Shown: positions 42,316 to 51,434, counted from the stretch's first letter. The stretch is 64,000 nucleotides of DNA from JAOTZA01 sp965224065 (GCA_965224065.1 CBDCYF010000005.1:248001-312000), one strand, 5' to 3'. Notes: generated by a model from the letters alone, not told the origin. Made by a program: numbers and translations.

Positions 42316-44301
42316 ATGTCCGCGGCCGTTCCAGCAAAAAGGCTCCCCGATCCCGCCGCCGGCGTCCGCCGGAAGATCGGTCCCTATGTCATCGAGCGCC
42401 AGCTCGGGAGTGGAGCGTCGGGCACTGTCTTCCTCGGCCGGGATCCGGCCAACGGTCGTGTCGCGGCGCTCAAGACGCTGTCGCCCGAGCTGGGCGCAGA
42501 TCGCGAGCGGCTCGAGGTCTACCGCTATCTCCAGCTCGGCGGGGCCGGCCGCGCGCGGCCTTCGGCCCACCCCGGAGTGGTGGACGTCTATGACGTCATC
42601 GAGCACGACCACGACGTGCGCGATGCGACCGGCGGGCGCGGCAGGGTGTCCATCGCCATGGAGTACGTCGAAGGGACCGATCTGGCGGCCCGCCTGGCCG
42701 ATCCCGAACCCCTTCCCCTCGCCTTTGTGGCGCGGGTCGTTCGCGAGGTGGCCGCGGCCCTGGATCACGTCCATGAACAGGGCCTTCGTCATCGCGACAT
42801 CAAGCCCGCCAACATCCTGCTGGCGGCCGACGGCAGCGCGCGGATGGCCGACTTCGGCATCGCCAGCCTAGCGGGCGAAGATCTTTCGGACGATCTCGCC
42901 CGGCTGGGCTCGCCCAACTATCTGGCGCCCGAACGAGTTCTGAGCGTCGACAGCGACCACCGGGTCGACGTCTACGCCCTGGGAGCGGTCCTCTACGAGA
43001 TGCTGACCCGCCAGCCGCCCTTCTCGGGCGACAGTGTCGCCGAGCTGTTGCACAACATCAGCGCCGGTCCCCTGGTACCGGTCTCGGAGCTGCGGCCCAA
43101 CGTGCCGGAGGAGCTGGATGCGATCGTCGCAAAGGCGCTCGCGAGGGAGCCGGCCGAGAGGTTTCAGACCGCGGGTGAACTGGCCCGGACGCTTGATCGG
43201 TTTGTCGATAGACAGGCCCGGCACAGCGACACGGTCCCGACCGCGCAGCTCGGCGCGTCGGATGGTCAAGCGGATCGTCAGATCGACGAGCCGATGCCGG
43301 AGGAGGACGCCTCACGGCTTGAAACCGGCGGGGTCGAGCTGGAGCTGCCGGTCGTCGAACCGCCGGCCGGAGCCGACATTCCCAAGAGATCAGGCCGTAG
43401 GCGATCGGGTGTCCTCGCCGTGGCGGCAGTTCTCGGGCTGGGGGTGGCGGCGTTGGTGTTTCTGTTTGGGCGACCGTCGGAGGATGGGCCGACGGACCAA
43501 CCCACAGCGAACGCGGCGGGGCCGGACACGCAGTATCTTGGACTGCTGGAGGAGAGCCGGCGTCTCTATGCCGCGGGGGAAATCGAGGCGGCGGAAAAAC
43601 TGCTGCGCCGGGCCGAAGAGTTGTCGCCCGATCGGGCTCGGATCCGTCAGCTCCGCGAGACGGCTCGCGCCGAGGTTGCGTCGGAGAAGACCGCGTTGCG
43701 CGAAGCGGCGGCGCTGGATCGATTGGATACCGCACGGAGCTTGATCGATCGCGGCCGTCTGCGTGAGGCGAGTCGCGAGGTCGCCGCCGCGCTCGAGTTG
43801 GTACCGGGCCACGGTGAGGCCGAGCGCCTGCGGGCCTATGTTCAGCGCCTGCGGTCGCAACAGGCGGCGCGACGGGCCGCGGCGGCAGCCGCGGCAGGGC
43901 CACCGGAGTCGCAGGCCGAGAACCCGGTGCCCGAGCTGCCCGCGCCGGCGCCACCCACCGTGAGCGAAGAGGCCCTGCCGGCAAACGGCGACCTGCGGAT
44001 CGATTTCTATAGCGAAGCACCGCGGGGCGTCTTGACGGTCTACGTCAACGGCACCCAGCGACTCAACCGTGCGTTTCGTTTTGTCGAGAAAAAGAGTCTG
44101 CTCAGACGTAAGGGTCGCAGCGGCGGGTTTGACGAACGGATCCAGTTGCCGGCCGGAGACTTGTCGCTCCGCGTCTATCTGAGTCTCCCGGGGCAAGCGG
44201 CGCAGATGGAGACCCTGTCAGGCCCCCTCAAGGGCGGCAGTCTTCGCACTCTGCGGGCTCGGGTCGACTCCAGCGGCAAGCTGGGCGTCGAGTTCTACTA
44301 G
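42316..44301 (+). CDS. membrane-anchored Ser/Thr protein kinase
   Basis: 661 residues. Kinase domain about 22-295: GSGASGTVFLGRD, Lys in AALKTLS, HRDIKPANILL, DFGIAS, APE in YLAPERVL and DVYALGAVLYEML. A juxtamembrane stretch leads to one membrane helix (about 364-386). The outer part has two TPR-like repeats (about 400-510) and an Ala/Arg-rich coil, then a sheet-rich C-terminus with DLRIDFYSEAPRGVLTVYVN. It is a PknB-class kinase with an unfamiliar sensor. It is tail-to-tail with the MshEN gene, 3 bp apart. Confidence 0.88.
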   Translation: MSAAVPAKRLPDPAAGVRRKIGPYVIERQLGSGASGTVFLGRDPANGRVAALKTLSPELGADRERLEVYRYLQLGGAGRARPSAHPGVVDVYDVIEHDHDVRDATGGRGRVSIAMEYVEGTDLAARLADPEPLPLAFVARVVREVAAALDHVHEQGLRHRDIKPANILLAADGSARMADFGIASLAGEDLSDDLARLGSPNYLAPERVLSVDSDHRVDVYALGAVLYEMLTRQPPFSGDSVAELLHNISAGPLVPVSELRPNVPEELDAIVAKALAREPAERFQTAGELARTLDRFVDRQARHSDTVPTAQLGASDGQADRQIDEPMPEEDASRLETGGVELELPVVEPPAGADIPKRSGRRRSGVLAVAAVLGLGVAALVFLFGRPSEDGPTDQPTANAAGPDTQYLGLLEESRRLYAAGEIEAAEKLLRRAEELSPDRARIRQLRETARAEVASEKTALREAAALDRLDTARSLIDRGRLREASREVAAALELVPGHGEAERLRAYVQRLRSQQAARRAAAAAAAGPPESQAENPVPELPAPAPPTVSEEALPANGDLRIDFYSEAPRGVLTVYVNGTQRLNRAFRFVEKKSLLRRKGRSGGFDERIQLPAGDLSLRVYLSLPGQAAQMETLSGPLKGGSLRTLRARVDSSGKLGVEFY

Positions 44302-44304
44302 CCG

Positions 44305-45468
44305 CTAGCCGCGGAGCTTGCGGTCGAGGATGAGCCGCTCGAGCGCCAGGCCGGCGCGAACGCAGAGATCGCGGACCGTTGCGATGTCGACTCCGGTCAC
44401 TCCCAAAGAGCCGCGGTCACAATAAACCGCGCCCGCCATACGCTCGCGGACCAGGATCGGGAACACCAGACACTCCACCGCGGTGTCTCCGCCCAGGATC
44501 TTTGCCAGCTCCGCGTGGAGCGGGTTGCCGTCGAGCCTCCCGAGAAAGAATCTGCGCGAGGCCTGGATCTCGCGAAATACGCTGGGGCGGCGCAGATCGA
44601 CGTTGTACCTCGTGAACAGGCTCGCGTCGATCTCCGGCCCCCCGTGCAGCCAGCCGGTGGCTCGTTGCCGAACGACCCGGAACACCAGGACGCGCAAAAA
44701 GTGGTCCGCGAGCGCGCGCCGCAAAGCACCGCCGACATCTTGGGGCCGCCGGGCCTCGGCCAGGCGCCGTCCAAAGTCGGCGCTCTCCCCCCCGGTCTCG
44801 GCGATCTCTTCCACCGCCGGCCGGCTTACCGATGTCCCCCACAACGCGTTTTCTTCCTCGGCGGTAAGCGGAATGGAGGATTTCCGGGTCGGACGCTCCG
44901 CGGGCGGCGGGGCGGCAGGTTCGGGCCTCACCGCCTCGGGGGCGCGAGCCGTCTTGGCGACCGGTGGTTGCCTTTGGCCTACCGGTGCCGGTTCGGCGTG
45001 TTGCGGCGCCCTGTTGCGCAGCAGACGGAATCGCTGGGGGCAGGGCACCTGGTAGTAGCGCTCGAGCGCCTGCCGGATCGCCGCCTCGCTGGCGACGTGG
45101 AGGCGCACTCTCTTGCCGAGCACAAAAGAGAGCTCGTCGAGCCGGGTCAGATCGCCGACGTCGGTAACCGCGACATCGACCTTGTTCCCGAAGAGCCGGA
45201 ACGGAATCGCCAGATGCCTTGCCGCCACCTTGGCGGGCAACTGGGCAACCGTCTCGGCCGGCAGGTCCTGGAGGTCCGCGGCGCTGGCCGTCGGCGCGCC
45301 GGACTGTTCGGAGAGTGCTCTCAGAAGCAATGCTTCGTCGAGCATCCCGGTTTCGATCAAGCACGTCCCGAGACGTCCTCCAACCTGCTTCTGTTTTGTC
45401 AGCGCCTTTTGTAGCTGCTCGCCGGTAATCCAGCCGTTCTCGACGAGGTATTCGCCCAGAGTTTTCAT
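44305..45468 (-). CDS. MshEN-domain (predicted c-di-GMP-binding) protein with C-terminal GAF-like domain
   Basis: 387 residues. The N-terminus has the two 24-residue MshEN motifs separated by five residues: TLGEYLVENG...LTKQ (5-28), then KQVGG, then RLGTCLIETG...LSEQ. The second is canonical; the first has Thr in place of Arg. A Pro-rich, poorly conserved linker follows, and the last ~150 residues resemble a GAF domain (LVRERMAGAVYCDRG). No secretion ATPase domain is present. MshEN binds c-di-GMP in T2SS/T4P ATPases. ATG 45468 follows a GTG at 45474. Confidence 0.72.
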   Translation of the reverse strand: MKTLGEYLVENGWITGEQLQKALTKQKQVGGRLGTCLIETGMLDEALLLRALSEQSGAPTASAADLQDLPAETVAQLPAKVAARHLAIPFRLFGNKVDVAVTDVGDLTRLDELSFVLGKRVRLHVASEAAIRQALERYYQVPCPQRFRLLRNRAPQHAEPAPVGQRQPPVAKTARAPEAVRPEPAAPPPAERPTRKSSIPLTAEEENALWGTSVSRPAVEEIAETGGESADFGRRLAEARRPQDVGGALRRALADHFLRVLVFRVVRQRATGWLHGGPEIDASLFTRYNVDLRRPSVFREIQASRRFFLGRLDGNPLHAELAKILGGDTAVECLVFPILVRERMAGAVYCDRGSLGVTGVDIATVRDLCVRAGLALERLILDRKLRG

Positions 45469-45528
45469 GGCCACTGCGGTGCGCCGCCCCGGTTGTAAAG
45501 ACGAACGGGCGGTTGGTATCCTGAAACC

Positions 45529-47412
45529 GTGAAGACGAGAGCCTTCGGGTGTTTTCTATTGCTCATTTCGGCGTCTGTGGGCGCGGATTCGCGAGCACCA
45601 TTCCACTTTGCCCTGGCTCAAGCCTATACCCAGGAAGGATCGTACCGCGAGGCGTTCGAGAGTTTCCGCCAGGCCATCAAGCTCGAGCCCAAGGATCCGT
45701 TTCTCCGTCTCGAGTTCGCCGAGTTGCTGATGCGGATCGGGCGTCGAGACGACGCGGCGGCGCAGGCGCGCGCGGCGCGCGATTTGGCTCCGGAGAACAA
45801 ACACGCCCTGCGTCTTGTCGCGCATATCGAGCGAAGCCGGATGGATGGCTCGTCCGAATCGCAGCAGCGGGTGAGAGGGGCCTTCGCCGATTTGAACCGG
45901 CTCGATCCCGGGGACGCCGACACCGCGGTCGTTCTGGCGCAGTTCTATCTGGGCGAGGGGAAGACCACCGAGGCGCTCGGGATCCTCGAAGAGGCCCTTC
46001 GATTGCGTCCGATCAGCCCGGGGGTGGTCTCGCTTCTGGCCCGGACGCTGGCGGACAGTGGCCAGCCCGAGCTGGCCGAGCAGCGTTTGCGAGGTTTTCT
46101 GGATCGGCAGCCCGGCTATTTGGGGGGCAGGCTCGCGCTGGCGGAACTGCTCAACAAGCGGGGCGACCACGCCGGGGCGGCCGCGGTTTTGGCCGCCGCT
46201 CCGGCCTCCGATCGGGATTCGCTCGAGCTCAAACGGAGCCTCGCGGTCGAGCTCTTTCGCGCTGGCGACCTGGAAACGGCGCTGACGGCGACCGACGCCT
46301 GGCGGGAGGCGGAACCGGCCAGTGCCGGTGCCGGCTACCTCCGCTCGACCCTTCTGACCTCGCTCGGCCGCGAAGCTGAGGCGGAGCAGACGCTGCGGGA
46401 GGTGCTGGAGGAGCACCCCGACTATTTGCAGGCCATCTCGCTGCTGGCCGATCTGATGGTTCGGGCGGGACGCGCGGAGGAGGCAGCGGACCTGTTGGAA
46501 GCGAAGGTGGAGTTTGCGGACTCGGAAAAGGCGTCCACCGAGTCTCGGCGGTTGCTGTTACAGCTCGTCGAAGTGCGGGTGGGCCAGGGCCGTTGGGAGG
46601 AGGTCATCGAGCTGACCGACCGCGTCTTGCGCCATCCCGAGGACCAGGGCCGGCCGGAGCTCGAGCTTCTGGGCGGACAGGCGCTGGCGGAGGTGGGGAG
46701 AAACCAGGAAGCGTTGGAGCGGCTCGCCGCGTTGCGCTCGAGCGGGAGCGTGGCGAGTCGAGCCACCGCGGCGCACGCCGAAGTGCTCCACGAGCTCGGG
46801 CGCGACCGGGAGGCGGTAGCATCGCTCCGGACGCTTGGCTCGTCGGCCGAGTTGAGCGATCTTCTTCTCGCGGCGCAGTCGTTCCACCGGCTCGAGCTTT
46901 TTGGCGAAGCGATCCCGGTGCTGCGACGCGCTGAGAAACAAAACCCGGACTCGATCCAAGTCCTCTTCTGGCTGGCCGCCGCCTACGAGCGGGACGGCCG
47001 GCTGTCGGCCGCCGAGCGCGGTTTCCGGCGTGTTCTTCGTCTCGAGCCGGAGTTTGCCCCGGCCCTCAATTACCTCGGATATATGTGGGCCGAACGGGGC
47101 GAGAACCTGGATGAGGCGGTCGATCTGGTGCAGAAAGCGGTAGAGCTCGAGCCCGACAACGGCGCCTATGTGGACTCGCTGGGCTGGGCCTACTACCAGC
47201 TCGGGCGCTACGAGGAAGCGCGGGGCCAATTGGAGAGAGCGGCGCGGCTGGTGAACGACGACTCGGTCGTGTTCGAGCATCTGGGTGATGTGTATCGTGC
47301 CGTCGGCGAGGCCGACCGAGCGCGCCAGCAGTACCGCCGAGCCCTGGAGCTGGGTGGCGACAACGCCGAAGCGGTGCGGCGCAAACTGCGCCGGCTGGGC
47401 GATTCGCTCTAG
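45529..47412 (+). CDS. exported TPR-repeat protein
   Basis: 627 residues. A hydrophobic N-terminus (FGCFLLLISASVGA) suggests a signal peptide; the rest is almost wholly TPR repeats (AFESFRQAIKLEPKDPFLRL, AADLLEAKVEFADSEK, SAAERGFRRVLRLEPEFAPA and others). TPR proteins of this size precede lolB in Pseudomonas. It probably scaffolds an outer-membrane or secretion complex. GTG start; 6 bp before the LolB-like gene. Confidence 0.82.
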   Translation: MKTRAFGCFLLLISASVGADSRAPFHFALAQAYTQEGSYREAFESFRQAIKLEPKDPFLRLEFAELLMRIGRRDDAAAQARAARDLAPENKHALRLVAHIERSRMDGSSESQQRVRGAFADLNRLDPGDADTAVVLAQFYLGEGKTTEALGILEEALRLRPISPGVVSLLARTLADSGQPELAEQRLRGFLDRQPGYLGGRLALAELLNKRGDHAGAAAVLAAAPASDRDSLELKRSLAVELFRAGDLETALTATDAWREAEPASAGAGYLRSTLLTSLGREAEAEQTLREVLEEHPDYLQAISLLADLMVRAGRAEEAADLLEAKVEFADSEKASTESRRLLLQLVEVRVGQGRWEEVIELTDRVLRHPEDQGRPELELLGGQALAEVGRNQEALERLAALRSSGSVASRATAAHAEVLHELGRDREAVASLRTLGSSAELSDLLLAAQSFHRLELFGEAIPVLRRAEKQNPDSIQVLFWLAAAYERDGRLSAAERGFRRVLRLEPEFAPALNYLGYMWAERGENLDEAVDLVQKAVELEPDNGAYVDSLGWAYYQLGRYEEARGQLERAARLVNDDSVVFEHLGDVYRAVGEADRARQQYRRALELGGDNAEAVRRKLRRLGDSL

Positions 47413-47418
47413 CAGGCC

Positions 47419-48171
47419 GTGGCAGAACGGCGAGGAGCGTGCCGCGGCCGGCTTGTGCTGCCGGTGATCGCGACGGGCGGGGTGGTCGTTTTAGCCGTCT
47501 TGACCAACGGCTGCGCCCACGGTCCGCGGCCGGCGGCCCACGGTAGCGCGAGCATCGCGACCGAGTCCCGGACCCTACCGCCGCAGCGCTCGCTTTTCCG
47601 CGTTCGCTATCGGGGCGCGGAAGGGGCGGGGAGCCTGCGGCTGGCGCTCTACCGGGTGGCGGCGAACGCTTACCAGCTGCGCGCCACGGACACCTTTGGC
47701 CGGGCGGTCTGGAGTCTGTCGGTCCGGGATGGCCTGTCGCAGCTACTGGACTATCGTTCCCGCCGCTACTGCGAGACACAGGACGAGGTGCGAATCCCCG
47801 AGGTGGCGCTGGCGCCCCTGCCGCTCGAGCGGTTGCCCGATGTGCTTGCAGGCGGTCTGCCGGCGTTGCCGGCGGAAGGCGAGAGGCCAGGGAGCGGCGA
47901 GTTCCTCGACCGCCGCGGCCGCCGCTGGACCATCCGGATCGATGGCGATGGCGATGGCGGCGTGCTGGTGGCCTGGACTCTCTGGGAGTCCGGCACTCCG
48001 GCCCTGTGGTGGTCGCGGTTGGAGAAAGGTGGCGTTTTGTCCCATCGACAGGGATCGCAATTTCGCTGGCGGCTGAGCGTGACCGAGCCGATGGAAGGAC
48101 CCTTGGAGCCCCTCGAGCCTCCGGCGGATTTTCTGTCCGTGGACTGCGCTCGGCTGGGCGGCTCCGGTTAA
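47419..48171 (+). CDS. LolB-like outer-membrane lipoprotein (candidate)
   Basis: 250 residues. A lipobox-like LTNGC (about residue 33) follows a hydrophobic segment. The mature part has the alternating sheet pattern of LolB/DUF4292-type proteins (SLFRVRYRGAEGAGSLRLAL ... SLSVRDGLSQLLDYRSRRYC). Position after a TPR gene and upstream of tRNA-Gln-prs-rplY-pth is that of lolB in gammaproteobacteria. Sequence similarity alone is too weak to name it; LolB would insert lipoproteins into the outer membrane. Confidence 0.55.
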   Translation: MAERRGACRGRLVLPVIATGGVVVLAVLTNGCAHGPRPAAHGSASIATESRTLPPQRSLFRVRYRGAEGAGSLRLALYRVAANAYQLRATDTFGRAVWSLSVRDGLSQLLDYRSRRYCETQDEVRIPEVALAPLPLERLPDVLAGGLPALPAEGERPGSGEFLDRRGRRWTIRIDGDGDGGVLVAWTLWESGTPALWWSRLEKGGVLSHRQGSQFRWRLSVTEPMEGPLEPLEPPADFLSVDCARLGGSG

Positions 48172-48248
48172 AAACGGCGTGGCGGCGACCGGCTCGAGCC
48201 CGGCAGCCCAAACCGAGTCGAACTCCAGCCTCCGTTGAGGATCTGGAT

Positions 48249-48277
48249 TTGACAGTTCTGTCGATGCCTTCTAGCAT
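48249..48277 (+). promoter_or_regulatory. sigma-70 promoter upstream of spoVG
   Basis: TTGACA at 48249-48254, 17-bp spacer, TAGCAT at 48272-48277. The -35 is a perfect match and the -10 matches at four positions. Transcription would start near 48284, leaving a leader of about 214 nt before spoVG. Confidence 0.65.
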
Positions 48278-48283
48278 TACAAA

Positions 48284-48497
48284 CTGTCCGTCGGGGTGAG
48301 GGCTGGGTAAAAAGTGAGGCCCGATAGGGTCGCTTGGCGCGGTCTGGCCCCTTGGGAAGCAACGGAAAAAACTACAGCGTCGACGACTCGGGGTCGGTGA
48401 CAGGTGCGGTCAGTCGCCCTGCCGGCCGGTGCGAGAACCCAGGGTTCGGGATGGCTCCAGTGTTATTCGTCGCTGAAGGTAGGGAGGTGGAGTGGCG
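48284..48497 (+). other. long, GC-rich untranslated leader of spoVG, possibly structured
   Basis: No ORF with codon bias is present in this 214-nt stretch. Short complementary runs occur (for example GAGGCCC with GGGTC, and CCCAGGG with itself), and there are A-rich bulges (GGAAAAAAC). I do not recognise a known riboswitch. It could be a regulatory leader or a small RNA that ends before spoVG. With 48172-48283, which holds the promoter, it fills the 326-bp gap after the LolB-like gene. Confidence 0.35.
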
Positions 48498-48962
48498 ATG
48501 GAAATTACCGAGGTCAAGGTCTTTCCGGTGAGGGAAGAGAAGCTCAAGGCTTTCGCATCGGTCGTGTTCAGTGAGTGCTTTATGGTCAATGACATCAAGG
48601 TCATCAAGGGACGCGATGGTTTCTTTATCAGTATGCCCAGCCGCAAGAAAAAGAACGGCAAATTCAAGGACGTCGCCCATCCCCTCAACAACGAGACCCG
48701 GCAAAAAATCGAACGGCGAATCCTGGATGAGTACGAACGAATCGTCGGTGAGGCCGCGGAAGCGCCGTTACGCCGGCCCGCGGCCAAGAGAGAGCCCTCC
48801 GCTCCACCGCAACCTGCGCCCGTCGAGCAGAAGCCACACGAGGAGATCGCGCCGGCGGTGGTCAGCGGTGACCAGGTCCCTCCGGACAGCCGGTTGCCGG
48901 ATGATCAGAGCCTCGAAGAGGTGGCCGAGCATCATCTGCGTGACTCCTTCTGGAGCACCTAG
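48498..48962 (+). CDS. spoVG: SpoVG family protein with C-terminal extension
   Basis: 154 residues. The first ~85 match SpoVG: EITEVKVFPVREEKLKAFAS, CFMVNDIKVIKGRDGFFISM, PSRKKKNGKFKDVAHPLN. SpoVG proteins bind nucleic acid and affect gene expression or septation in sporulating and non-sporulating bacteria. A 65-residue Pro/Glu/Asp-rich tail is additional. GGGAGGTGG lies 8 bp before ATG 48498. Confidence 0.9.
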   Translation: MEITEVKVFPVREEKLKAFASVVFSECFMVNDIKVIKGRDGFFISMPSRKKKNGKFKDVAHPLNNETRQKIERRILDEYERIVGEAAEAPLRRPAAKREPSAPPQPAPVEQKPHEEIAPAVVSGDQVPPDSRLPDDQSLEEVAEHHLRDSFWST

Positions 48963-49024
48963 ACCGGCGGCCGAGCAAACGAGCGTGCCCGTCGACATCC
49001 GCGTCGCAGCCGTGAGCAATCTGA

Positions 49025-49099
49025 TGGGGCGTAGCCAAGTGGTAAGGCACCGGACTTTGGATCCGGCATGCGTGGGTTCGATTCCCACCGCCCCTGCCA
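49025..49099 (+). tRNA. tRNA-Gln (anticodon UUG), CCA encoded
   Basis: Complete cloverleaf: acceptor TGGGGCG/CGCCCCT, D arm with AGCC...GGTAAGGC, anticodon stem CCGGA/TCCGG with loop CTTTGGA (UUG), T arm GTGGG/CCCAC with TTCGATT, discriminator G, encoded CCA. Position 1-72 is U-U, a weak end pair; GlnRS is known to prefer a weak 1-72 pair. It sits 37 bp before prs. Confidence 0.97.
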
Positions 49100-49136
49100 A
49101 CGCAGTGCCGACCCGGAAACCGAAATCGAGGACGAC

Positions 49137-50078
49137 ATGTATGGCGACCTGAAGGTCTTTAGTGGTCGGGCGCACCCCGAGCTGTCGGGTCGCATCGCCA
49201 AGTCCTTGAACCTCCCGCTGGGCGAGATCGAGCTCTACAACTTTGCCGACGGGGAGATCTTCTGCCAGATCCAGGAGAACGTCCGCGGCACGGATGTCTT
49301 TGTCATCCAGCCGGTGTGCAATCCGGTCAACGAGAATCTGATGGAGCTGCTGGTCATTCTCGACGCCATCAAGCGGGCCTCGGCTTTTCGGGTCACGGCG
49401 GTCATGCCGTACTACGGATATGCGCGCCAGGACAAAAAAGACGCGCCGCGAGTGCCGATCACGGCCAAGCTGGTGGCCGATCTGGTGTCGGCGGCCGGAG
49501 CCGACCGCATCCTCACCATGGACCTCCACGCCTCGCAGATCCAGGGCTTCTTCGACATCCCGGTGGACCATCTTTTTGCCGCGCCGGTCTTGCTCGACGC
49601 GGTGCGCGAGCTGGAGATCCCGCGGCTGACGATCGTCTCCCCCGATGCCGGGGGCGTCGAGCGGGCCCGCGCCATCGCCAAGCGGTTGCAAGCCGAGCTG
49701 GCGATCGTGGACAAACGACGTGTGGCCGCCAACCAGGCGCTGGTGATGAATGTCATCGGAGATGTGGCTGACCGCAACGTGCTCATACTGGACGACATCA
49801 TCGACACGGCGGGAACCCTCAACAGCACCGTGTCGGCGTTGCGCGACCAGGGGGCGGAGCGCATCCTGGCCGCCGGAGTCCACGCCGTGCTCTCCGACCC
49901 CGCCATCGAGAGGATTCTGGCTTCGCCGCTCGAGATGGTGCTGGTCACCGACACCACGCCACTGGACAAAAAGCTCGCCAGATGTGACAAACTTCGTCCC
50001 TTCTCAGTGGCGTCGCTGCTGGGGACGGCCATCCGCAGTATCCACGAAAATAGCTCGGTGAGCTCGCTCTTTGTCTGA
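49137..50078 (+). CDS. prs: ribose-phosphate pyrophosphokinase
   Basis: 313 residues. It makes PRPP from ribose-5-phosphate and ATP for nucleotide, His and Trp synthesis. Motifs: FADGEIFCQIQENVRG, the flexible RQDKK loop, DLHASQIQGFF and the PRPP-binding VLILDDIIDTAGT. Start at MYGDLKVFSG (49137). The frame upstream overlaps the tRNA and is not coding. It is probably co-transcribed with tRNA-Gln. Confidence 0.96.
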   Translation: MYGDLKVFSGRAHPELSGRIAKSLNLPLGEIELYNFADGEIFCQIQENVRGTDVFVIQPVCNPVNENLMELLVILDAIKRASAFRVTAVMPYYGYARQDKKDAPRVPITAKLVADLVSAAGADRILTMDLHASQIQGFFDIPVDHLFAAPVLLDAVRELEIPRLTIVSPDAGGVERARAIAKRLQAELAIVDKRRVAANQALVMNVIGDVADRNVLILDDIIDTAGTLNSTVSALRDQGAERILAAGVHAVLSDPAIERILASPLEMVLVTDTTPLDKKLARCDKLRPFSVASLLGTAIRSIHENSSVSSLFV

Positions 50079-50093
50079 GCGCAGGAGTTTCCG

Positions 50094-50774
50094 ATGAATG
50101 AGTTGACGATAGAAGTACACAAGCGGGAGGAGACCGGCAAAAACGCCAACCGGCGTCTGCGTGCCACCGGCACGTTGCCGGGCGTTCTCTATGGTGGCGG
50201 CAAGGATTCGGTGCCGATCCAGCTCGACCGGGCGGTGCTGCACAAGCTCCTCAAGGAGGGCGGCGAGAACGCTGTCTTTTTGCTCAAGCTGGCCGGGACC
50301 AAGGATTCACGCCACGCCATGGTGCGGCATCTGGACGTCCAACCGGTGAGTCGCCAGATCCAGCACATCGACTTCCAGCGCGTGATGCTCGACCAGAAAG
50401 TCAAGGTGCAGGTCCAGGTGTCGCTGGTCGGCGAGCCTGTCGGCGTCAAGACCGAGGGCGGCGTGCTCGACTTTGTCACTCGCTCGGTGGAGGTCGAGTG
50501 TCTGCCGACCGAAATCCCTTCCTCTTTGGATGTCGACGTCAGCGAGCTCCACATCGGCCAGCACATCGAGATCTCGGATCTCGAGGTGTCAGACAACATC
50601 GAGATCGTCGACGATCCCTCGCGGGTCGTGCTGTCGGTAGCCCAGAGCCGCGTGGCGGCGAGCCTCGAGGCCGAAGAGGCCGAAGAGGAGGAGGAAGACC
50701 TCCTCGAGGCCGAGGTGGAGGAGCCGGAGGTCATCGGCAAGGGCAAGGAAGAGGAGGCCGAGGAAGGCGCCTGA
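50094..50774 (+). CDS. rplY: 50S ribosomal protein L25/general stress protein Ctc
   Basis: 226 residues, long TL5/Ctc type: an L25 5S-rRNA-binding domain (about 1-93) and a C-terminal beta domain (about 95-185), ending with an acidic Glu-rich tail. GCAGGAG precedes ATG 50094, 15 bp after prs. It stabilises the central protuberance of the large subunit. Confidence 0.93.
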   Translation: MNELTIEVHKREETGKNANRRLRATGTLPGVLYGGGKDSVPIQLDRAVLHKLLKEGGENAVFLLKLAGTKDSRHAMVRHLDVQPVSRQIQHIDFQRVMLDQKVKVQVQVSLVGEPVGVKTEGGVLDFVTRSVEVECLPTEIPSSLDVDVSELHIGQHIEISDLEVSDNIEIVDDPSRVVLSVAQSRVAASLEAEEAEEEEEDLLEAEVEEPEVIGKGKEEEAEEGA

Positions 50775-50796
50775 TCCGGCCCGCCGGGACGACACG

Positions 50797-51393
50797 ATGG
50801 CGGATCCGGACCGTGAGCCCAGCGGGTTGATCCTTGGCCTGGGCAACCCGGGTGAGCGTTATCGAGAGACGCGCCACAACCTCGGTTTCAAGGTGCTCGA
50901 TCTCGTGGCGAGCGAATTGGGCGCCGGTCCGAGACGTGTCGAGTGCAACTCGGTCGTCGTCGCCACCGATTCCGATCCCCGGCTTTTTCTGGCATGGCCC
51001 CAGACCTATATGAACCGGAGTGGATACGCGGCCCGTTGTCTGGTGACCCGCTTAGAGGTGGACGAGCCCAATGTGCTGGTGGTCTATGACGATGTGTCGT
51101 TGCCGACCGGCCGGCTCCGGATGCGACGCAAGGGCGGGCCGGGGGGGCACCGAGGGATGGAGTCGATCATCCGCAACCTGAGAGGCGAGAACGTGCCGAG
51201 GTTGCGGCTCGGGGTCGGCCCCGATGATCCCGATGTGCGGGAGCGAGAAGATCTCAGCGATTATGTCCTGGCCCCATTTGAAGCCGATGAGGCGGAGGTG
51301 GTCGAAGCGATGACCGCGCGGGCCGCCGAAGCGTGTATGTGCTGGTGGCGGGAGGGCGTGGAGATCGCGATGAACCGTTACAACGTCGCCTAG
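50797..51393 (+). CDS. pth: peptidyl-tRNA hydrolase
   Basis: 198 residues. It releases peptides from stalled peptidyl-tRNA. The catalytic His lies in ETRHNLGFKVLD, with GLGNPGERY before it and PQTYMNRSG and VYDDVSLPTGRLRMRRKGG after it. It follows rplY at 22 bp, the usual order. Confidence 0.96.
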   Translation: MADPDREPSGLILGLGNPGERYRETRHNLGFKVLDLVASELGAGPRRVECNSVVVATDSDPRLFLAWPQTYMNRSGYAARCLVTRLEVDEPNVLVVYDDVSLPTGRLRMRRKGGPGGHRGMESIIRNLRGENVPRLRLGVGPDDPDVREREDLSDYVLAPFEADEAEVVEAMTARAAEACMCWWREGVEIAMNRYNVA

Positions 51394-51434
51394 GCGCCAC
51401 GAGTGCCGGGCCAACCGATCAAGGGAGAAAGAAC

